A stretch of 64,000 bases of DNA from Neolewinella aquimaris (GTDB lineage: Bacteria; Bacteroidota; Bacteroidia; Chitinophagales; Saprospiraceae), in the NCBI RefSeq assembly GCF_014197245.1, contig NZ_JACIFF010000004.1, forward strand, positions 1 through 64,000. The letters are read 5' to 3'. The notes under the pieces were generated by a model. It had not been told where the DNA came from. It did not search any database and saw only the letters and a list, made by a program, of their open reading frames with translations. The stretch's first letter is position 1; each line of letters starts with the position of its first letter. Below are positions 34,701 through 43,301 of this stretch, one piece after another. A program made the translations under genes and the position numbers.

Positions 34701-35003
34701 CAGGAAACGAGCACACCGCTGCAGGCCCTAGTGATCCTGAATTCGAAGCTGTACCAGGAAGCCTCGCAGCACCTGGCGCAGAAGCTCCTGACCGAAGAAG
34801 CCGACGATAACGCACTAATTGAGCGCGCCTTTCAACGCATTGTCTCGCGCCCGCCCCGGGCGGAGGAGCAGGCCATCCTGAACGAAATGCTGGAGGAGAA
34901 CATATCTTATTTTTCTTCCGATTCGAACGACGCCGACGAGCTGGTCGCCGCGAGCCTGGTCGTAAGTGCCATCTTTAACCTCGACGAAGCCCAGCGAAAG
35001 TGA
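31788..35003 (+). CDS. PSCyt1-DUF1549-LamG-DUF1553 lipoprotein
   Basis: 1071 residues. The lipoprotein signal ends at WMTGC27. A heme-c site CFTCH (57-61) lies in a planctomycete-type cytochrome domain (PSCyt1). DUF1549 follows (about 140-350: SPIDKFVLATLKRKGMEP, FDLTGLPPTPEEIEAFL, YGERMASIWLDLSRYADS). A LamG/concanavalin-like domain is at about 440-670 (GLIAHYRLDDN ... GAIDELRLYDRELSPVEIAL). DUF1553 is at the C-terminus (TARVAVNRLWQQIFGRGLV, RQETSTPLQALVILN). Such proteins pair with DUF1501 proteins and are linked to polysaccharide degradation in Planctomycetes and some Bacteroidota; the reaction is unknown. The partner begins 23 bp after the stop. Confidence 0.9.
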   Translation: MHRNPRKSNSLLPWLAVAVSLLWMTGCGRGTEEDWIAAVPDQPDFTYDVKPILSDRCFTCHGPDPTKQKAGLALHTAEGAFAELSDSPGRFAIVPGDPAASEVYRRITSERADMVMPPPESHLTTDAYEREVIRRWIEQGATYQPHWAFTAPQPVAVPEVDDANNWARSPIDKFVLATLKRKGMEPSPEADKSTLLRRVTFDLTGLPPTPEEIEAFLADNSPDAYDKVVDRLLASPHYGERMASIWLDLSRYADSHGYQDDRPRTMWPWRDWVVSAYNQNLNYRDFVTWQLAGDLLPDATYAQRLATGFNRNHPITQEGGIIPEEYLAEYASDRTHVFGTAFLGLTVECAKCHTHKYDPILHTDYYQLTAFFNNINERGAANGYYDEAPVPNMPIEDPALVERMDGVKQYIARLESTQRELEQSRGVPTVHAPEESAAELLDRGLIAHYRLDDNRGKRTLATVPEDGIGWMNYNLPPTFADVKVTEGKSGDALAFDGENYVSLGLVGDFEHHQPFSATVWIKHNGRGDSRAIFGKRMDELRHNGYDLVLTGNNKLAFRLAGYWWQPDQYPEGLEAVEVQSVASVPAGSWQQVSVTYDGSGRADGIQLYLGGRAQEQRTLVDNLRGNTILNGNHFSLGNWNQRGKIKGALGGFAGGAIDELRLYDRELSPVEIALLARTTTPEDYPEGPLSLDRFAPASAHKHKLLHYSDVYRRNVELLDSLRAVDQSLPSVMVMEERDTVAPTYLRLRGEYDKLGERVERKAPSALPPLPDDAPKNRLGLAQWLFSEEHPLTARVAVNRLWQQIFGRGLVKTADDFGNQGELPTHPELLDYLALEYRDGGWDTKAMLRTMVLSSTYRQSGHLRPGDRERDTENKWLARGPAGKLTAEMLRDQALAASGLLNDEIGGKWVKPYQPKGLWNEMASEIGEPVYRPSRGSDLFRRSLYTYFKRTIPPPDMLTMDAAERTVCTVKRQETSTPLQALVILNSKLYQEASQHLAQKLLTEEADDNALIERAFQRIVSRPPRAEEQAILNEMLEENISYFSSDSNDADELVAASLVVSAIFNLDEAQRK

Positions 35004-35025
35004 GCCGCGCCCAAATCATCGAACC

Positions 35026-36480
35026 ATGCTACTAGATCCTACCGATGAGGCCAGATTACGGATGAACCGCCGCCACTTTTTCGGCCGGGCCAGCCTGGGT
35101 TTGGGGTCACTGGCTATGGGTACCCTGCTGGGCTGTAGCAAGGAAAAAACCGCCCTCCTTCAGTCTGCGGATCCGACCTCCCGCCTCCACCTGCCGCGCA
35201 TTGCAAAGCGGGTGATTTATCTCTTTCAGTCGGGCGGGCCGAGTCAGTACGAGCTCTTCGACCACAAACCACTGCTGCGCGAACGGCAGGGCGAGGAGCT
35301 GCCCGAAAGCGTCCGCGGCGACCAGCGGCTCACCGGTATGACCTCCGGCCAGGGCAGCAAACCGATGGCCGGCTCGCTCTTCGACTTCCAGCAGCACGGC
35401 GAAAGTCGGGCCTGGGTGAGCGAACTGATGCCCCATACGGCAGCCATCGCCGATGACCTCTGCTTCATCAAAACGATGCATACGGAGGCCATCAACCACG
35501 ACCCGGCCATCACCTTCTTTCAGACCGGCAGTCAGCAGGCGGGACGACCGAGCATCGGCTCGTGGATGAGTTACGGACTGGGCAGCGACAACGAGAACAT
35601 GCCCGCCTTCACGGTACTGCTGAGCCGGGGCGCCCAGCGGCCCCAACCCATTTACTCGCGGCTGTGGGGCAACGGCTTCCTGCCCTCCCTGCACCAGGGC
35701 GTGCAGTTCCGTAGCGGCAAGGATCCCGTCCTCTACCTTCGCGACCCCCAGGGCGTAGACCGCAACACCCGCCGCCGCTTCCTCGACGGACTCGCCAAAC
35801 TGAACGAGCTACGCCTCGAGGACTTCGGTGACCCCGAGATCGACAGCCGCATCAGCCAGTACGAAATGGCCTACCGGATGCAAACCTCCGTCCCCGAGGT
35901 GATGGACCTCTCCGACGAGCCCGACGAAGTATTCGAGCTGTACGGCGAGGACGCCCGCAAGCCCGGCACCTACGCCGCCAACTGCCTCCTGGCCCGCCGC
36001 ATGGCCGAACGGGACGTGAAATTCATCCAGCTCTATCACCTCGGTTGGGACCAGCACAGCGACCTGCCCCGCGAGCTCGCCAGTCAGGCCCGCGACACCG
36101 ACCAAGCCTCCGCCGCCCTCGTGACCGACCTCAAACGCCGCGGCCTCCTGGAGGACACCCTCGTGATCTGGGGCGGTGAATTCGGCCGCACCAACTTCAG
36201 TCAGGGCAGCCTCACCGCCACCAACTACGGCCGCGACCACCACCCCCGCTGCTTCACCATCTGGATGGCCGGTGCCGGCGTCAAACCCGGCATCAGCTAC
36301 GGCCAGACCGACGAACTGGGCTACAACATCGTAGAAAACCCCGTCCACGTCCATGACTTCCAGGCCACCCTCCTCCACCTCACCGGCGTCGACCACGAGC
36401 GCCTCACCTTCAAGCACCAGGGCCGGCGGTACCGGCTTACGGATGTGCACGGGGAGGTGGTGAAGGATGTGCTGGTGTGA
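35026..36480 (+). CDS. DUF1501 protein, exported partner of the DUF1553 protein
   Basis: 484 residues. The N-terminus has a twin-arginine-like signal (NRRHFFGRASLGLGSLAMG) leading into a lipobox LLGC. The mature part follows the alkaline-phosphatase/sulfatase-related DUF1501 pattern: RVIYLFQSGGPSQYELFDHK, MHTEAINHDPAITFFQTGSQ, LYHLGWDQHSDLP, VIWGGEFGRTNFSQG and GRDHHPRCFTIWMAG, which carry metal-type Asp/His residues. It lies 23 bp after the DUF1553 gene. I chose the ATG at 35026 instead of an earlier one overlapping the upstream gene. Confidence 0.9.
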   Translation: MLLDPTDEARLRMNRRHFFGRASLGLGSLAMGTLLGCSKEKTALLQSADPTSRLHLPRIAKRVIYLFQSGGPSQYELFDHKPLLRERQGEELPESVRGDQRLTGMTSGQGSKPMAGSLFDFQQHGESRAWVSELMPHTAAIADDLCFIKTMHTEAINHDPAITFFQTGSQQAGRPSIGSWMSYGLGSDNENMPAFTVLLSRGAQRPQPIYSRLWGNGFLPSLHQGVQFRSGKDPVLYLRDPQGVDRNTRRRFLDGLAKLNELRLEDFGDPEIDSRISQYEMAYRMQTSVPEVMDLSDEPDEVFELYGEDARKPGTYAANCLLARRMAERDVKFIQLYHLGWDQHSDLPRELASQARDTDQASAALVTDLKRRGLLEDTLVIWGGEFGRTNFSQGSLTATNYGRDHHPRCFTIWMAGAGVKPGISYGQTDELGYNIVENPVHVHDFQATLLHLTGVDHERLTFKHQGRRYRLTDVHGEVVKDVLV

Positions 36481-36502
36481 GGGAGAGGCTTCTACTGCGC
36501 TA

Positions 36503-36632
36503 GTCGGCCGACGAACTTCAGCTATCGCTTGTGCCGATAGCCGAAGCATTCGGCGGACGACAACAATCCGTGTCAAATCCGTGGCCATCCGTGGTGAAAA
36601 AAAGAGTCTCGGACCAAAGGCCGCTCAATCTA
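36503..36632 (-). repeat. Composite dispersed repeat, right inverted copy
   Basis: Read on the minus strand it runs GAGCGGCCTTTGGTCCGAG, then CACCACGGATGGCCACGG, then the REP-like element 36503-36561 (on plus: GTCGGCCGACGAAC ... GCATTCGGCGGACGAC). This is the same order as 31465-31585 on the plus strand. Confidence 0.75.
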
Positions 36633-36644
36633 GAGCATAGTCTA

Positions 36645-36703
36645 GTCGGCCGACGAACTTCAGCCATCGCTCAGCGCGATAGCCGAAGCATTCGGCGGAC
36701 GAC
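36645..36703 (+). repeat. REP-like element touching a stop codon
   Basis: 59 bp with the same ends as 36503-36561 (GTCGGCCGACGAAC ... TTCGGCGGACGAC). Its last base is the last base of the stop codon of the gene at 36703-38265, so the element lies at the 3' end of that transcript. Confidence 0.7.
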
Positions 36704-38265
36704 TATTTCAGTGTCAGTGAATATACATCCGTTCGCCGGTCCCGCAGATTGTGCACGCTGCCGTGCTCGTGGAGTTCCTTGAGCAGATCGAGGTCGACGT
36801 CGGCCACCAGGATCATCTCCGTATTGGGAGTGGCTTCCGCTTTGACGCCGTTGCTGGGGAAGGCGAAGTCGCAGGGCGTAAAGACCATCGACTGGGCATA
36901 CTGGATGTCCATGTTGTGCACCTTCGGCAGGTTGCCGACCGAACCGGCGATGGCTACGTAGCACTCGTTCTCGATGGCGCGGGCCTGGGCGCAGTGGCGG
37001 ACCCGGCTGTAGCCATTCTGGGTGTCGGTGAGGAAGGGAACGAAGAGGATATCTACGTCCTGCTCGGCCAGTAGGCGGGGCAGTTCGGGGAACTCGACGT
37101 CGTAGCAGATCAGGATGCCGATCTTGCCGCAGTCGGTATCGAAGGCGCGCAACTGGGTGCCGCCGACCATGCCCCAGACCTTGGCCTCATCGGGGGTCAC
37201 GTGCAGCTTGTAGAACTTCTCCACTGAGCCGTCGCGCTTGCAGAGGTAGCCGACGTTGTAGAGCTTGCCGTCCTCCACCGAGGGCATGGAGCCGGTGATG
37301 ATGTTGATGTTGTAGGAGATGCTGAACTCCGAGAACTTCTTCACGAGGGGCTCTGTGAACTCCGCCAGTTTGCGGATGGCTTCCGGTTCGGGGAGGTCGT
37401 TGTAATCCGCCATCAGCGGCGCATTGAAGAACTCCGGGAACAGGGCGAAATCCGAGCGGTAGGCCGCTACAGCATCTACGAAGTACTCCGCGTGCTCGAG
37501 CAATTCCTCGACGCTCCGGTAGGGCCGCATCTGCCACTGGACGAGTCCGAGGCGCACGACGCTCTTGTCGGTGCCCACCTTGCGGGTCGGGGCGGTGTAG
37601 AGTACGTTGTTCCACATCAGCAGCGCGGCGTATTCCTTGCTTTCAAGGTCGCCCTCGAGGTAGTTCTTCATGATCTTCTTGACCACGAAGTCGTTGGCAA
37701 ACTGGAAATTCAGGACGGGGTCGTGGATGTCTTTCGACTTCACCCGGTCGATGTACTGCTTGGGCGTCAGCTTGTCGGCGTACTCGTAGTACTTCGGCAG
37801 GCGGCCGCCGAACATGATGCCTTCCAGGTTCCACTCCTCACAGAGCTCCTTGCGGTAGTCGTACATGCGCCGGCCGAGACGAAGGCCGCGAAACTGGGGC
37901 GCTACGAAGACGTCTACTCCGTAGAGGATATTTCCCTCCGGGTCGTGGGTATCAAAGGTGTACTTGCCGGTAATTTCCTCGTAGGTATGGCTGTCCGTGA
38001 ACTTGGAATAGTCCACGATGATCGACAGGGCACAGCCGGCGAGTTGTCCGTTGATGTGGATAGCGACCTGCCCCTCCGGAAACCGTTCGATCAATTGCTG
38101 AATCTCGCCCCGCGACCAGGCCGCGTCGGGCAGCATGGCGTAGGCCTTCTCCATAATGGCCCGCAGCTGCTTGTATTCCCGGATCGTGAGGTATTTCAAC
38201 TCCACCTTCTCGATTTCGGGGTGGACGAGGGGAGACGCTACTTCCGGGGTATTGGGACTGGCCAT
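36703..38265 (-). CDS. GNAT-carbon-nitrogen hydrolase fusion
   Basis: 520 residues. About 20-220 form an N-acetyltransferase-like domain (VDVFVAPQFRGLRLGRRMYD is the acetyl-CoA loop). 240-515 form a nitrilase-superfamily domain with the catalytic Glu in FALFPEFFNAP, Lys in EKFYKLHVTPDE and Cys in IGILICYDVEFPEL. The two-domain type is known from many bacteria; the substrate is not established. I chose the ATG at 38265 (MASPNT), because the longer frame upstream is low-complexity. The gene stands alone and ends in a REP-like element. Confidence 0.88.
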   Translation of the reverse strand: MASPNTPEVASPLVHPEIEKVELKYLTIREYKQLRAIMEKAYAMLPDAAWSRGEIQQLIERFPEGQVAIHINGQLAGCALSIIVDYSKFTDSHTYEEITGKYTFDTHDPEGNILYGVDVFVAPQFRGLRLGRRMYDYRKELCEEWNLEGIMFGGRLPKYYEYADKLTPKQYIDRVKSKDIHDPVLNFQFANDFVVKKIMKNYLEGDLESKEYAALLMWNNVLYTAPTRKVGTDKSVVRLGLVQWQMRPYRSVEELLEHAEYFVDAVAAYRSDFALFPEFFNAPLMADYNDLPEPEAIRKLAEFTEPLVKKFSEFSISYNINIITGSMPSVEDGKLYNVGYLCKRDGSVEKFYKLHVTPDEAKVWGMVGGTQLRAFDTDCGKIGILICYDVEFPELPRLLAEQDVDILFVPFLTDTQNGYSRVRHCAQARAIENECYVAIAGSVGNLPKVHNMDIQYAQSMVFTPCDFAFPSNGVKAEATPNTEMILVADVDLDLLKELHEHGSVHNLRDRRTDVYSLTLK

Positions 38266-38495
38266 AGGGGGATTGGTATTCGATTGGGGTAAAGGGAGAG
38301 AACGCGGGGGACGGGCACCGGGTTTGGTAGCGATGGCTTCCGCGTCTGCATTGCTCCTTTGATAGCGTGTCAGCTCCTGCGCTTCGCCGCCCGAATCGAA
38401 GTGCGCCTTGCCGTATACGTTGTAGGGCCGTCCGGAGCCAGCCAAGTACAATGCGGCCTCCGGCCGCGCTGAACTCTACGTCCACCAATCCCCTG

Positions 38496-38882
38496 CTACT
38501 CCCCGTTCTCCCCTATCCGATCCGCCCCCGTAAACAACACGTACGCATTATACCCCGGAACAAGCAACACCCACAGCGACCGACCCGCCGCCCGCACCCG
38601 ATTGACGCATACGGTAATCACCAAGTATACATACGCCAAATAAAACCACGGATACAAGTAGGAGGCAAACGTGATCGGCGGGTGCCCGAACAGTAATCCA
38701 TCGCCATGTCGTCTGAGGTTCGCCAGGATAGCGAGCAGCGTAGGCACCCCGAAGAATATGAGTGCGGGAGTAATCAATAACAAGAGGGCAAAGGCGGGAA
38801 AATATTCGCGGCTGATGTACCGCCGCGGGTTGTAGAGATCCTCGGCGTAGATACCCGGAGACGGGCGGGGGGGTGTGGGCAT
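38496..38882 (-). CDS. Small membrane protein, DUF805-like
   Basis: 128 residues. Three hydrophobic segments at about 30-53, 70-92 and 102-118. The end, AAGRSLWVLLVPGYNAYVLF followed by GADRIGENGE, is like the last helix and tail of DUF805 proteins (RaxD-GRSGWW ... G..G.N.yG). It lacks the full length of typical DUF805 and has no known function. It is divergent from the unknown gene at 39041 across a 158-bp spacer. Confidence 0.5.
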   Translation of the reverse strand: MPTPPRPSPGIYAEDLYNPRRYISREYFPAFALLLLITPALIFFGVPTLLAILANLRRHGDGLLFGHPPITFASYLYPWFYLAYVYLVITVCVNRVRAAGRSLWVLLVPGYNAYVLFTGADRIGENGE

Positions 38883-39040
38883 GCGGGTGGAGTGGTGGGG
38901 TACAGTAATTAAACGTAGGGTGGGTACCGAGATTATTAAATGCCACCCAAATGTCAGCGAGTGTACGTGATAACGCCCAATTCCCGTAACTTATGGGAAC
39001 ACCACCTCCCCGAATCTCATAAACGCGTAAAGCCACCACC

Positions 39041-40303
39041 GTGCAGCAGCGAACTCTCTGGTTAATTTTCATTGCCTTTGCCGTGCTGTCGATGGTCGCG
39101 GCCGGGCTGTACGTTGTATTTACGCCTACGCCCGATCCGCCGGCCGATGGGTGTTCCGAGTGCATCATTTACAAGGCCTTCGACGCGGAGGAACACCTCA
39201 ATGCCGCGGCGTTCAGGAAGAGCCTGGATTCGAAAGTGGAGGCGGAGGTCGAGTTAAAGGTGAGCGATCAGGTCAGTACGGAGCTGTCCTCCGGCCACAC
39301 GCTGGGGGTATCCGAGGGACAGGTGACCCGAACCTACAATTCCATACTTGCCGGAAACACCACCACTACTCAGCACGCCAACCTTTACCGGGCGGTGGCC
39401 TGCGCCTTCGATCAACTGTACTGTCGCAGCCAGGTGCTCACCGCCGCGGAGAAGGAGCGGAAGCGGGAGGGCGTATTGCGGGATTACGCCGTCGAGATTT
39501 ATGCCCTGCTTGACCAGGACAATCCCCTCCTAGCCGGGGGGTCGCCCGCCGAGTCGGACACCGAGCAGCCGACTCCATCGGAGCCCGAGCCCGAGATACC
39601 GGTGCCCGCCGAGCCATCGCCTATCGATCCGCGTACGTCCGTTACGCGTTCGTCCCTGGATACCGCCAGCGTGGTGCGCGCCACCGAGCCGTCGTTACAG
39701 CCCGATCGCCCGACTGTCACCCGGGCACGACGACCGCGCATGGCGGAACCGACGCGCTCTCCGGAGGTGATCTTATCGGCCAGGAGGGAGACTGCCGACC
39801 GCCCTACCCTATCGCCAATGAGCTCTTCCTACCTTCCGGGCACTCAGGTTTACGACATTGTGCTCTTCGCCCCCAACGACGCCAGCGCAGCGCTGGTCGG
39901 TGGGCTGACCGAACAGCTCGAATCCGAGGGACTCACCGTTGGCAGTGACGTATTTTACGCAGAATTCATGACGCGATTCCGGCGTCATATTGCCGCGGGT
40001 GACTGGTCCTTCTTACCGGAACTCCAACTGGCCGACCGCGTCCACTGCCTCTGCCGCGTCCTCCCCGGCGAGCTCACCGCACAACCCAATTTTCGGGGAG
40101 GCGAGGTCTTTACTACGGTGACCGGTCTGGTGACGATCGAACTGGTTGATGTTCGTACCGGGCAAATTTTGGACAAGGAGACCATCACCGCTACGGGCCG
40201 GGGGAAGAAGGTGGATCGGGTGGCGGCGGAGGAGGATTGGGTGCGGGCGGTTGTGGGGAGTATGGCTTTTCGGGGGATGGGGTTTGGGGGGTGTGGGGGG
40301 TAG
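39041..40303 (+). CDS. Membrane-anchored protein of unknown function
   Basis: 420 residues from a GTG start; using the first ATG would cut the transmembrane helix (TLWLIFIAFAVLSMVAAGLY, about 5-24). Residues 25-160 form a soluble domain with four cysteines (GCSECIIYKAF ... ACAFDQLYC). 165-265 is a Pro/Ser/Glu/Arg-rich linker, and 270-405 a compact alpha/beta domain (VYDIVLFAPNDASAALVGGL, VTGLVTIELVDVRTGQIL) similar in flavour to LPP20/FlgO-like beta-domains. It is likely anchored with its bulk in the periplasm. I do not recognise a family. Confidence 0.55.
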   Translation: MQQRTLWLIFIAFAVLSMVAAGLYVVFTPTPDPPADGCSECIIYKAFDAEEHLNAAAFRKSLDSKVEAEVELKVSDQVSTELSSGHTLGVSEGQVTRTYNSILAGNTTTTQHANLYRAVACAFDQLYCRSQVLTAAEKERKREGVLRDYAVEIYALLDQDNPLLAGGSPAESDTEQPTPSEPEPEIPVPAEPSPIDPRTSVTRSSLDTASVVRATEPSLQPDRPTVTRARRPRMAEPTRSPEVILSARRETADRPTLSPMSSSYLPGTQVYDIVLFAPNDASAALVGGLTEQLESEGLTVGSDVFYAEFMTRFRRHIAAGDWSFLPELQLADRVHCLCRVLPGELTAQPNFRGGEVFTTVTGLVTIELVDVRTGQILDKETITATGRGKKVDRVAAEEDWVRAVVGSMAFRGMGFGGCGG

Positions 40304-40310
40304 GAGCGGT

Positions 40311-40378
40311 AAGATGCGGCCTCCCCGATAGCTATCGGGGTGGAAGCATAAGGCGGTCTCCGACCGCGCTGTCGCACA
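40311..40378 (+). repeat. Dispersed GC-rich repeat at the left edge of the accessory island
   Basis: Contains a perfect 18-bp palindrome CCCCGATAGCTATCGGGG (40323-40340) between GATGCGGCCT and CCGACCGCGCTGTCGC. A shorter related piece (ATGCGGCCTCCGGCCGCGCT) lies at about 38451-38470. 40379-40588 contains no gene that I can see. Confidence 0.55.
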
Positions 40379-40588
40379 AATGTGAAGCCTTTTCTATTCA
40401 GTCACCATGGGCGTCGCCATTACGCGTTTCCCCCACATCCTGAAATCCAGATGGTTTACTTCATGTCATTATTAGGTAGGTGCAAACTAGAAGGCAGCCG
40501 ATGGCCAAAGTATTTCGACAGGGGATTTCCTGACAAGGCAAGCTGCTAAAGAATAACTATGCCTATGTTTGTCGGACATGGTTGAAGT

Positions 40589-40918
40589 ATGAGTGAAACG
40601 GAAAAATTGATTCAACTCTTGGTCCAATTTCGTGATGACAGGGATTGGGAGCAATTCCATAATACCAAGGATTTAGCCGTCGCACTTAACATTGAAGCTG
40701 CTGAGTTGCTGGAATTGTTCCTTTGGAAGGACGCCAATGAAGCAGATAGAGACCGAGTTGCAGAGGAACTGGCTGATGTATTTGCCTATGCGCTATTGCT
40801 AGCCGATAAATATGACCTAGATGTTGTCGATATCGTTGAGAGAAAAGTACAACAGAACAGGATAAAATATCCGGTGGATAAAGCGAAGGGGTCTGCGAAG
40901 AAGTACGACGAGCTATGA
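40589..40918 (+). CDS. MazG-like nucleotide pyrophosphohydrolase
   Basis: 109 residues of the all-alpha NTP pyrophosphatase superfamily (MazG / dCTP-pyrophosphatase group). The metal-binding pattern ExxE...ExxD appears as NIEAAELLELFLWK and EELADVFAYALLLAD, preceded by FHNTKDLAVAL. It should hydrolyse a nucleoside triphosphate to the monophosphate. Its TGA overlaps the ATG of the helicase-fusion gene (ATGA at 40915-40918), so the two proteins are made together. Base composition is clearly AT-richer than genes to the left, a sign of horizontal origin. Confidence 0.85.
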   Translation: MSETEKLIQLLVQFRDDRDWEQFHNTKDLAVALNIEAAELLELFLWKDANEADRDRVAEELADVFAYALLLADKYDLDVVDIVERKVQQNRIKYPVDKAKGSAKKYDEL

Positions 40919-43125
40919 GTTTACCATTTGAATTTCAAGTTGAGGTAGGAGACTTCAATTCTTCATATCTCAAGGAACTTGCGGTGAAAAGGTACGCAAG
41001 AGACCAATGGCCATTAGTTTATATTCTGAGCGATGGGAGGGAGAAGCAAGCATACGTAGGAGAAACTACGGATGTATTATCTCGTATGGACGTTCATCAA
41101 AAACACGCCAGAAAGCAATCCTTGACTACCGTCCACTTGATTTGGAGTGACTATTTCAACAAATCAGCGGCGTTAGATATTGAGTCAAGCCTAATTCAAT
41201 ATATGTCAGCTGACGGCGTGTTTAAACTAATGAATGGCAATCTAGGCATTGCAAACCACACTTATTACCAAAAGGCGGAATACTGGCAGACTTTCACATT
41301 CATTTGGGATAAATTGCTAGCAGAAGGTCTTGCTAAACATTCCCTTAAAGTTATTGACAACTCCGATGTTTTTAAATACTCACCTTACAAAGCACTGTCT
41401 AAAGAGCAAAGCTTAGGTTTACTTAATATTTTGAAAGTCTTGGCGAATGATACAGGTGACAACATAATAGTTCGTGGAGGGGCTGGTACCGGTAAATCAA
41501 TACTGGCCATATTTATTTTTAAGCTGCTAAAGGCTCCAATCAGTAATTTGGACTATCAGGAATTTGGCGAATTTGAACAGGAGGTAGTCAAGTTGGTAAC
41601 CACTATAAAAAGTAGATATAAAAACTTACACATGGGGCTGGTAGTGCCCATGACCTCTTTTCGTAAAACGCTTAAAAAAATTTTTAAGGGCATAGGGGGA
41701 CTTACCGCGAGTATGGTTATTGGACCTTCAGAAACTGCTAAGCGCCCATACGATATTTTGATTGTTGACGAGGCTCACCGCCTGAGAAAGCGGAAAGGCC
41801 TAACAAGTTTTGGAGCGTATGATGCTGTAAATAAAAGGTTGGGCCTCGGCAAGTATAAGCATACGGAACTTGACTGGGTTTTAAAACAATCCCAAAAAGC
41901 AGTTTTCTTCTACGATGTTGGGCAGTCAATCAGGCCGTCAGACGTAGACACGGAAGATTTTGACAGGCTTAAATCTCAAAAAACCACAGTCGTACAGACG
42001 TTGAAATCGCAAATGCGATGTAGGGGAGGTAATGGGTACATCAACTTCGTAGATAATTTGTTGAGGAATGGCTCGAAAAGAAATCTAACTGCTTTTGAAA
42101 ACTCTAATTACGATCTAAAACTATTCACTTCTCTCAAGGCCATGATTGAGGCAACAAGCGAGAACGAATCTAACTATGGTCTTAGCCGCTTGGTAGCGGG
42201 GTTCAGCTGGCGATGGGTGTCCAAAGACCAAACCAAGGATTACTACGCGCCCTACGATATTTATGAAGATGGAGTTAGTCTAAAATGGAATAGCACAAAT
42301 GAGGATTGGATTAACTCTCCCGGAGCAATTGATGAAGCAGGATGCATCCACACCACTCAAGGGTACGATCTAAATTATGTAAGTGTCATCTTCGGATATG
42401 AAATTGGATATAACTCTAACACCGAGGAAATAGTATTTTGGAAGGACCGATACAAAGATCCAAAAGGAAAGAGCGGGGTGGAGGACGAAGAGTTACTGAA
42501 GAATTATGTACTCAACATTTACCGGACTATAATGCAGAGAGGAATTCTCGGTGCCTACGTATACGTCTGCGACCCTGCTTTGCGGGAGTACATGTCCCGC
42601 TACATCCCGTTAGCTATCTCCGAAACCCCCATTGAGAAACCCATTATTCCACTTCCTGCTCATCGGGTCGTCCCCTTCGAAAACAGCGTCCCCCTATACA
42701 GCATGAAGGCCGCCGCGGGAGGCTTCGGTCCGGTTGAAGCGGTTGAAGAGGAAGACTGGATCACTGTCCCCTCTCGGTATACACTGGACACCGACTGTTT
42801 TGCCTGCCGCGTAGTGGGAGAATCAATGAATCAAGTTATCCCGAATGGAAGCATTTGTTTGTTTCGCCGTTACAAAGGTGGATCCCGAAGCGGGAAAATA
42901 TTCTTGGTTGAGCTAAATGCTTTTACGGACGCGGAGGCTGGCTCTGCCTATACGGTTAAGGAATACCGAAGTAAAAAGGTCCATAACGATGAGAACTGGG
43001 GGCACCGGAGTATTTCACTACACCCCCGTTCACATGGCTCATCTTTTCAACCCCTTGAGCTGACTGAGGAGTCTGCTTCAGAAATGCGGGTAATCGGGGA
43101 GTTTACTGCAGTACTAGGGAAGTGA
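40915..43125 (+). CDS. GIY-YIG / DUF2075 helicase / S24 peptidase fusion
   Basis: 736 residues. Residues 30-110: GIY-YIG nuclease (VYILSDGREKQ, then YVGET at 47-51). 170-560: superfamily 1 helicase of DUF2075 type, with Walker A GGAGTGKS at 188-195, Walker B ILIVDEAH (DEAH 285-288), QMRCRGG and a late HTTQGYDLNYV motif. 580-736: S24/LexA-like peptidase, with nucleophile Ser637 in VVGESM and base Lys682 in TVKEY. A likely Ala601-Gly602 self-cleavage site sits in KAAAGGFGP. The catalytic pair looks intact, so damage-triggered self-cleavage is possible. Coupled to the MazG-like gene. AT-rich. Probably a defence or DNA-damage protein; function not known to me. Confidence 0.85.
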   Translation: MSLPFEFQVEVGDFNSSYLKELAVKRYARDQWPLVYILSDGREKQAYVGETTDVLSRMDVHQKHARKQSLTTVHLIWSDYFNKSAALDIESSLIQYMSADGVFKLMNGNLGIANHTYYQKAEYWQTFTFIWDKLLAEGLAKHSLKVIDNSDVFKYSPYKALSKEQSLGLLNILKVLANDTGDNIIVRGGAGTGKSILAIFIFKLLKAPISNLDYQEFGEFEQEVVKLVTTIKSRYKNLHMGLVVPMTSFRKTLKKIFKGIGGLTASMVIGPSETAKRPYDILIVDEAHRLRKRKGLTSFGAYDAVNKRLGLGKYKHTELDWVLKQSQKAVFFYDVGQSIRPSDVDTEDFDRLKSQKTTVVQTLKSQMRCRGGNGYINFVDNLLRNGSKRNLTAFENSNYDLKLFTSLKAMIEATSENESNYGLSRLVAGFSWRWVSKDQTKDYYAPYDIYEDGVSLKWNSTNEDWINSPGAIDEAGCIHTTQGYDLNYVSVIFGYEIGYNSNTEEIVFWKDRYKDPKGKSGVEDEELLKNYVLNIYRTIMQRGILGAYVYVCDPALREYMSRYIPLAISETPIEKPIIPLPAHRVVPFENSVPLYSMKAAAGGFGPVEAVEEEDWITVPSRYTLDTDCFACRVVGESMNQVIPNGSICLFRRYKGGSRSGKIFLVELNAFTDAEAGSAYTVKEYRSKKVHNDENWGHRSISLHPRSHGSSFQPLELTEESASEMRVIGEFTAVLGK

Positions 43126-43301
43126 CATTCGGGCCGGTCGTATGGAGTTTACCCAGTTCCTAGCGGCTCCATCACCAAGTCGTCGATAAACTCACTTGCC
43201 GTACCCGCACAACTGATCCAAAGTAGACACTTTTGCCCGGAACTATTCGGGCGGCGGCGCGCAGGTGCGATATTTTTTGCTGAAAGAACGGACAATTTAG
43301 G

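Noticed and set aside
40240-40310. G-rich tract at the end of the unknown gene as a regulatory quadruplex
   Set aside because: It encodes the C-terminal GMGFGGCGG of the frame and is short; nothing ties it to regulation.
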